From: Calliopum simillimum
Lineage: Eukaryota; Arthropoda; Insecta; Diptera; Lauxaniidae
Direction of reading: 5' to 3'
Assembly (NCBI GenBank): GCA_951812925.1
Contig: OX638370.1
Span: forward strand, 4,178,001-4,242,000
DNA: 64,000 nucleotides
Part shown: one piece after another, positions 59,873 through 64,000 of the stretch
Numbering within the stretch: the stretch's first letter is position 1
How the letters are laid out: each line of letters starts with the position of its first letter
Position numbers and translations under genes: made by a program
Notes under the pieces: generated by a model
What the model was told of the DNA's origin: nothing
Database searches by the model: none
The model's input: only the letters and a program-made list of their open reading frames with translations

Positions 59873-62191
59873 TTGAAAATAGATCCCTTCATTCATCAAA
59901 AACAACTTAGAATTTGCAAAATATGTCCGGTTTTTATTTGTTTTAAATTTTAAAAAGTACACAATTGGCTCAGAATGCTAGATATACATATAGCTTTTTA
60001 CAAATCATTCCTTAAGACTTGGATTCACAGTCATCAAATTGACTTTCAAGATTTGAGATATTTGAAGTTCAAAAAATTAAATATTATTTTTTTTTTTGTA
60101 TGGAAATCGTCGTTTTGCCTTTACTTTTATGATGAAAATAACCAAGACAGATATGGTTAAATGAGTCTTATCAAACTAAAGACTATAAGATTCTGGATCA
60201 AAAAATAACTCAAAATAACTCAAAACTAGAAAAAAAAGACTTAGTGCTTTTCACTTGTATAGGAACGATATGTTTTTACAAAATCCAAAGACAAAATCCA
60301 CAAATATAAGTAGTAGTGGAGCCATATCTTTGTCTTGTTCATTGTTTTATTTAAGGAAATCACTGTGAATCCGAAACATTAGTTAAACTCTTGTCAACAC
60401 TTTAGTTAACTAATTAGTTAAATAATGACTGTGGATTTGAGCTTAAGTAATTTAAACATTTAAGAACACATGACGTATGAGCAACATAAAATTTTGTTCG
60501 TATGTATTTTGTTTTATTTTAAATCTAATTTCCATGAAAGCACATAATGAAATTAAACAACAATGAAACAAAAAAATGCACGGAAATATGGCAATTTTAC
60601 TACAAATACGAAAAAAAGGAAAAAATGTGGCACCTAAAAATATGCTACAGAAAATATGCAACGCTTGCTGATCACGCTGCATGTTGACTTCGTAACCAAC
60701 AAAAGCCACAAAAATCTTGTTTTTTATTTTATTTTTTAAGATTTTAAAATATTTTTTCTAAAAAATGTTTGTTAAAAAGTCTATTACACAATATTTATTT
60801 ATTTCTATTTAGTTATTTATATTTTTTTATTTCTAACTTATACTATGCCACATGTAAAAACCAGCTGTGTTATTTAGCAAATTTTTGTTGTTGTTGTTGC
60901 AACTTTTGTTGTTGCAACTTTTGTTGTTAGCTTTACAGCCATGCAATTTAATTTGCTTGTCATATGCCAACCCAGAACTCGTTCTTTTTTTCATTTTCTA
61001 GTACAACCAATTTATCGCAAGTCTTTCTCGGTTTTTCTAGCGTTGTTTTATTACAATTTGAAAATTGGCGGCCTCAGCAAAAAAATCGTGTTTCATAGTT
61101 TTTTTTCCAGTTTTTTTTTGGTGCAAAATTTTACTTTAACCCATTGTGAAATCAAATATCAATTGTAGTAATTTTTATACTCAATGATTTTTACAAATCA
61201 GCGAGCTCACAAATTTTAAAATAGTCTGCCAAAAATTTTTATTTGAAATTTCTGATAATTTTTATTCATGACTGCTAAAATGGGTTAAACAAATTGTGCT
61301 GACATTAGTGCAGTACGTTTTGTAACCCAAAAAAAACCATCCTACGCTGTGCGCATTTTAGTCAATATAACCGCGTCATTGCCAATAGCATTTCCACCGC
61401 TATAACAATCAACATCACCATCATCATCATCATGATCATCAACATCAAAATCGACACCACCATTGCCACACTACCAATACCAATACCATCGTTGACTGCA
61501 TCGTCGTTGTCGTTGCCGTCGTCGTCTGTGCAACCACGAAGCGGAAGTTGCGGCTGTTTTGTATTCGCAGCTGCTAACAAATGTCATGTAATTTTTCACT
61601 AACTTCCGTTTTCGCGTCACTTGGTAATGGTGGCGGCAATTGCATTTTGTTGCCGCCGCTTGCAACTTCAATTATTTTCATTGTTGTTGCTGTTGTTGAC
61701 TCTTGCTATTGTTGTTGCTTTTACTGCTACGCTCTCTGTAACTATTTTGACTATGTTACTATTGTAACTGCAATAGCACAGCATTCAAGCGTGACTCCTT
61801 GTCGATATGCATGCATCGATTGACATCAACTCTTGAGTGTCGACAACATCGTCATCATCACCAATATCGCTGCTGTTGTTTTTGTTTTTCTTGTTGTAAT
61901 CATCATCACCATCATCATCAATGTGATCGGCAACGTGCTTTTCAAACATTTTGTCATGAGTTTGAATTTGTAAGTTTTGTAGCGAATATAAACTCTGCAT
62001 TCTGATGACATGTCTACTATGGCGGCACAAATACAAATGATTGTTTTTATGTACGGCTCGGAATATGTATGCATGTATGTATGTCTTTTGAAAAATTTGT
62101 CGCTCACATATGTAATGCAGAGCAAAACGTATATATGTATGTAAAAGACAGGGTCATAATTTAAATTCATCCCGAAACCGACTCAAAAGTT
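59873..62191. other. No gene seen; trinucleotide-rich patches
   Basis: GTTGTTGTTGTTGC runs lie at 60886-60930. CAT/ATC/GTC-rich low-complexity stretches lie at 61400-61530 and 61845-61925. Motif A is at 60468 and motif B at 60629. No exon is recognised. Confidence 0.4.
60468..60487 (+). promoter_or_regulatory. Dispersed motif A copy, near-consensus
   Basis: ACATGACGTATGAGCAACAT. A motif B copy (GGCACCTAAAAATATGCT) lies about 140 bp to the right. Confidence 0.35.
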
Positions 62192-62771
62192 AGAGGGATT
62201 CTTAAAAACGATATCTGCATCCTTTTTTTTCATTCTGAGAAAAACCAATGGAGCACTATTGATTCTACTGAAGGCCTATTTTGGCTAAAAAACACTTTCA
62301 AAAAAATACTTTTAAATTTTTTCAGAATTTTTTGAGTTAATTTTTAATTTTCAAATAAAAAAGATTTTTCAAACGAAAGATTCTAAGCATTTTACGTCAT
62401 AGAAAATTTTTTCGTAGATGCCTTGGTTTTGAGTAAACCTTTCATTTTTCTAACAAACGTGAGCTCCCAAAATTTAGAAAAAATTTACACTTATTCTTTG
62501 AACAATTTTAAGAATTTTTTGCCACACACTTTTTTCGTTAGATGCCTTGCTTTTGAGTAAAAAATCGTTTTTCAGACACATCTGTTGAAAAACGTAAAGA
62601 AATTGATTTTTGGAGTCGAACATTATCTATGCTCCAAAAAAAAAAAAAACGCCAAAATTTTTTTAACAGTACGATCTTTATTTCTCAATCAAAAGTGCTC
62701 TATTGGTTTTTCTTAGAATGAAAAAAAAAAAAAAAAAAAAAAAAGCAGATATCGTTTTTAAGAGTCTCTCT
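62192..62771. mobile_element. ~580-bp element with ~65-bp terminal inverted repeats
   Basis: The left end 'ttcttaaaaacgatatctgc' plus 'cattctgagaaaaaccaatg' plus 'gagcact' is mirrored at the right by 'agtgctc', 'attggtttttcttagaatg' and 'gcagatatcgtttttaagag'. The inner A/T run differs in length, about 9 on the left against 24 on the right. Inside, 'agatgccttggttttgagtaa' is repeated directly about 123 bp apart (62417 and 62540). No transposase frame was found. Confidence 0.8.
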
Positions 62772-62867
62772 ATATATCAGGCAATGACAATTGCGCTAGA
62801 CAACATTTCAGCGACAGTTAGTTCTTGTAAAAGATTACCATCTTACCGTAAAAATGATTCCAAATCA

Positions 62868-63780
62868 TTCAAAACAATCAATCAATCAAGCAATTAATGA
62901 ATCAGTAATTAATCAATCAATAACACAGGCCCACCAAAAAAAAAAAGTACCATGCGTTCACTGATTTAATTGATTAATTACACAGGCCCACAAAAAAAAA
63001 AAGTACCATGCGCGAAAGATCAGACCACCTGAACTTTATGTTTTCGGGGTCGCTGAATCCGAATATGGTGCCAGAATAGCGAAGTTGGTTCGCGTTTTTT
63101 CAGAAACCAGCAAAAATCAGTAATTTTCAGCATTATTGTTGATTTCTGAGAAAACGCGAACCAACTTCGCTATTCTGGCACCATATTCGGATTCAGCGAC
63201 CCCGAAAACATAAAGTTCAGGTGGTCTGATCTTTCGCGCATGGTACTTTTTTTTTTGTGGGCCTGTGTAATTAATCAATTAAATCAGTGAACTGATTTAT
63301 CAATTAACCATCTAAACATTAAATCCATATATTAGTAAGACAATGAATCAATTTATCAATTAATAAATAATACTGTTCAATCAATCAATCAATAATTCAA
63401 TCACTTAGTCAATCAATTAATCGGTTAATCTTTTTGTCCCACAATCAATCAGCCATTCAACAAAATATGCACTTAAGAAACCAATCAATTAGCTATCTAA
63501 CCATTAAATCAATGAATTTACTAGAAAGTAAATCAATTAATTAATTAGTAAACAAAGTTATTCAATCAAGCATTTGGTCAGTGAAGCAAATAATCATGCA
63601 GTCAGTCTCTTCAACAGTCAACAAATTATGCAATTATTCAATCAAATCAAATCAGTCAGCTTAGTTACAGGTAAGATGAAGAAAATCATTGAAAATGTAA
63701 GTTAGTCAATTAATTAATTAAATTAATAATTTAACCAATCAATTATTCATTCAATCAATCAATCTAATAATCAAAATCCG
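62868..63780 (-). repeat. Degenerate AATC/TCAA tetranucleotide field
   Basis: Phrases such as 'aatcaatcaatcaataattc' and 'caatcaattaatcggttaat' fill the interval outside the inserted hairpin at 62957-63291. On the + strand the motif is the reverse complement of the field at 59366-59872, so the two fields point toward each other. Confidence 0.75.
62957..63291. mobile_element. 335-bp hairpin element, arms about 150 bp
   Basis: 'ttcactgatttaattgatta' at 62957 is mirrored at 63272-63291. Pairing continues through ACACAGGCCCAC, the A/T run, AGTACCATGCGCGAAAGATC, ACCACCTGAACTTTATGTTT, CGGGGTCGCTGAATCC and AATATGGTGCCAGAATAGCG, up to CGCGTTTT. The loop is about 63102-63148. Arm identity is almost perfect. 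A fragment of the left end (CACAGGCCCACC, A-run, AGTACCATGCG) is repeated at 62924-62956. Its GC content is higher than the surroundings, suggesting a recent insertion. Confidence 0.9.
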
Positions 63781-64000
63781 TATAAAAAATTAAGCAGTTT
63801 AAATTCTGAAACAAATTTTTTTTCTAAAGATGAAAATATTTTAAATTATGAAAATTTGTTAAAATTAATACATGCAATTATTGCAAGTTAAATTATATTT
63901 TTTTTTATGGAATTTATTGTGCGTAATAGATTGGTTTATAAGGTCATAATATGAATTTTATATAAAATTGTTCAAAATACTTTCATATTAACTTCTATAT
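63781..64000. other. No feature seen
   Basis: AT-rich DNA to the window edge. Confidence 0.4.

Noticed and set aside
59669..59962. Asn/Gln/Ser-rich 97-residue frame on the minus strand
   Set aside because: It is the TTGA repeat read as codons.
1..64000. tRNA, rRNA or snRNA genes
   Set aside because: I scanned for tRNA B-box-like GGTTCGAATCC and conserved rRNA or snRNA blocks by eye and saw none. A covariance-model search would be decisive.

Overview
This window reads as nuclear DNA of a higher fly. Brachyceran Diptera is likely and a tephritid-like fruit fly is possible, but no marker here settles the species. The evidence is strong AT richness, almost no long open frames, many CAA/GTT-type microsatellites, a decayed mariner, a Tc1-like fragment and an insect-type retrotransposon primer site. 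Nothing looks prokaryotic. The window is essentially introns or intergenic DNA packed with repeats, and only one stretch is convincingly host protein-coding.

That stretch is a minus-strand exon at 46186-46851. It follows a good 3' splice site and encodes 221 residues of low-complexity, polyglutamine-containing C-terminal sequence ending at TAG. The same frame continues through a second TAG into about 26 more GC-rich codons before TGA at 46099-46101. On this reading, DNA to the right (46.9-64 kb) is intron or upstream sequence of that gene, and DNA to the left is 3' UTR and intergenic sequence. I could not name the gene.

Layout: 1-11 kb holds two mirror-image CATCC/GGATG minisatellite arrays (2.1-2.8 and 5.6-6.6 kb), a degenerate ~142-bp tandem repeat and a 253-bp tandem duplication. 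11-18 kb holds a small MITE, a 41-bp repeat, a ~805-bp higher-order repeat and a 717-bp inverted-repeat element. 18-23 kb holds a Tc1-like fragment, an AACGCCC-motif cluster, a broken mariner and a transposon-type zinc-finger remnant. 23-29 kb holds a 1-kb 11-bp satellite with a direct repeat on either side. 29-43 kb holds a family of long foldback elements and a 1.4-kb near-perfect hairpin. 43-45 kb holds a CATGCG-rich tandem repeat. 45-47 kb holds the exon. 47-57 kb holds three further degenerate tandem-repeat fields. 57-64 kb holds a triplicated retrotransposon primer-binding-site unit, two complementary tetranucleotide fields and two inverted-repeat elements.

The most interesting signals are the 1.4-kb hairpin, the foldback family, the mirrored arrays, two dispersed short motifs (one often paired with a CGGCCAT-type site about 110 bp away), and the possible double stop-codon readthrough. 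All coordinates were read by eye. Repeat boundaries are good to roughly 5-30 bp unless exact motifs are given. I saw no tRNA, rRNA or CRISPR features.
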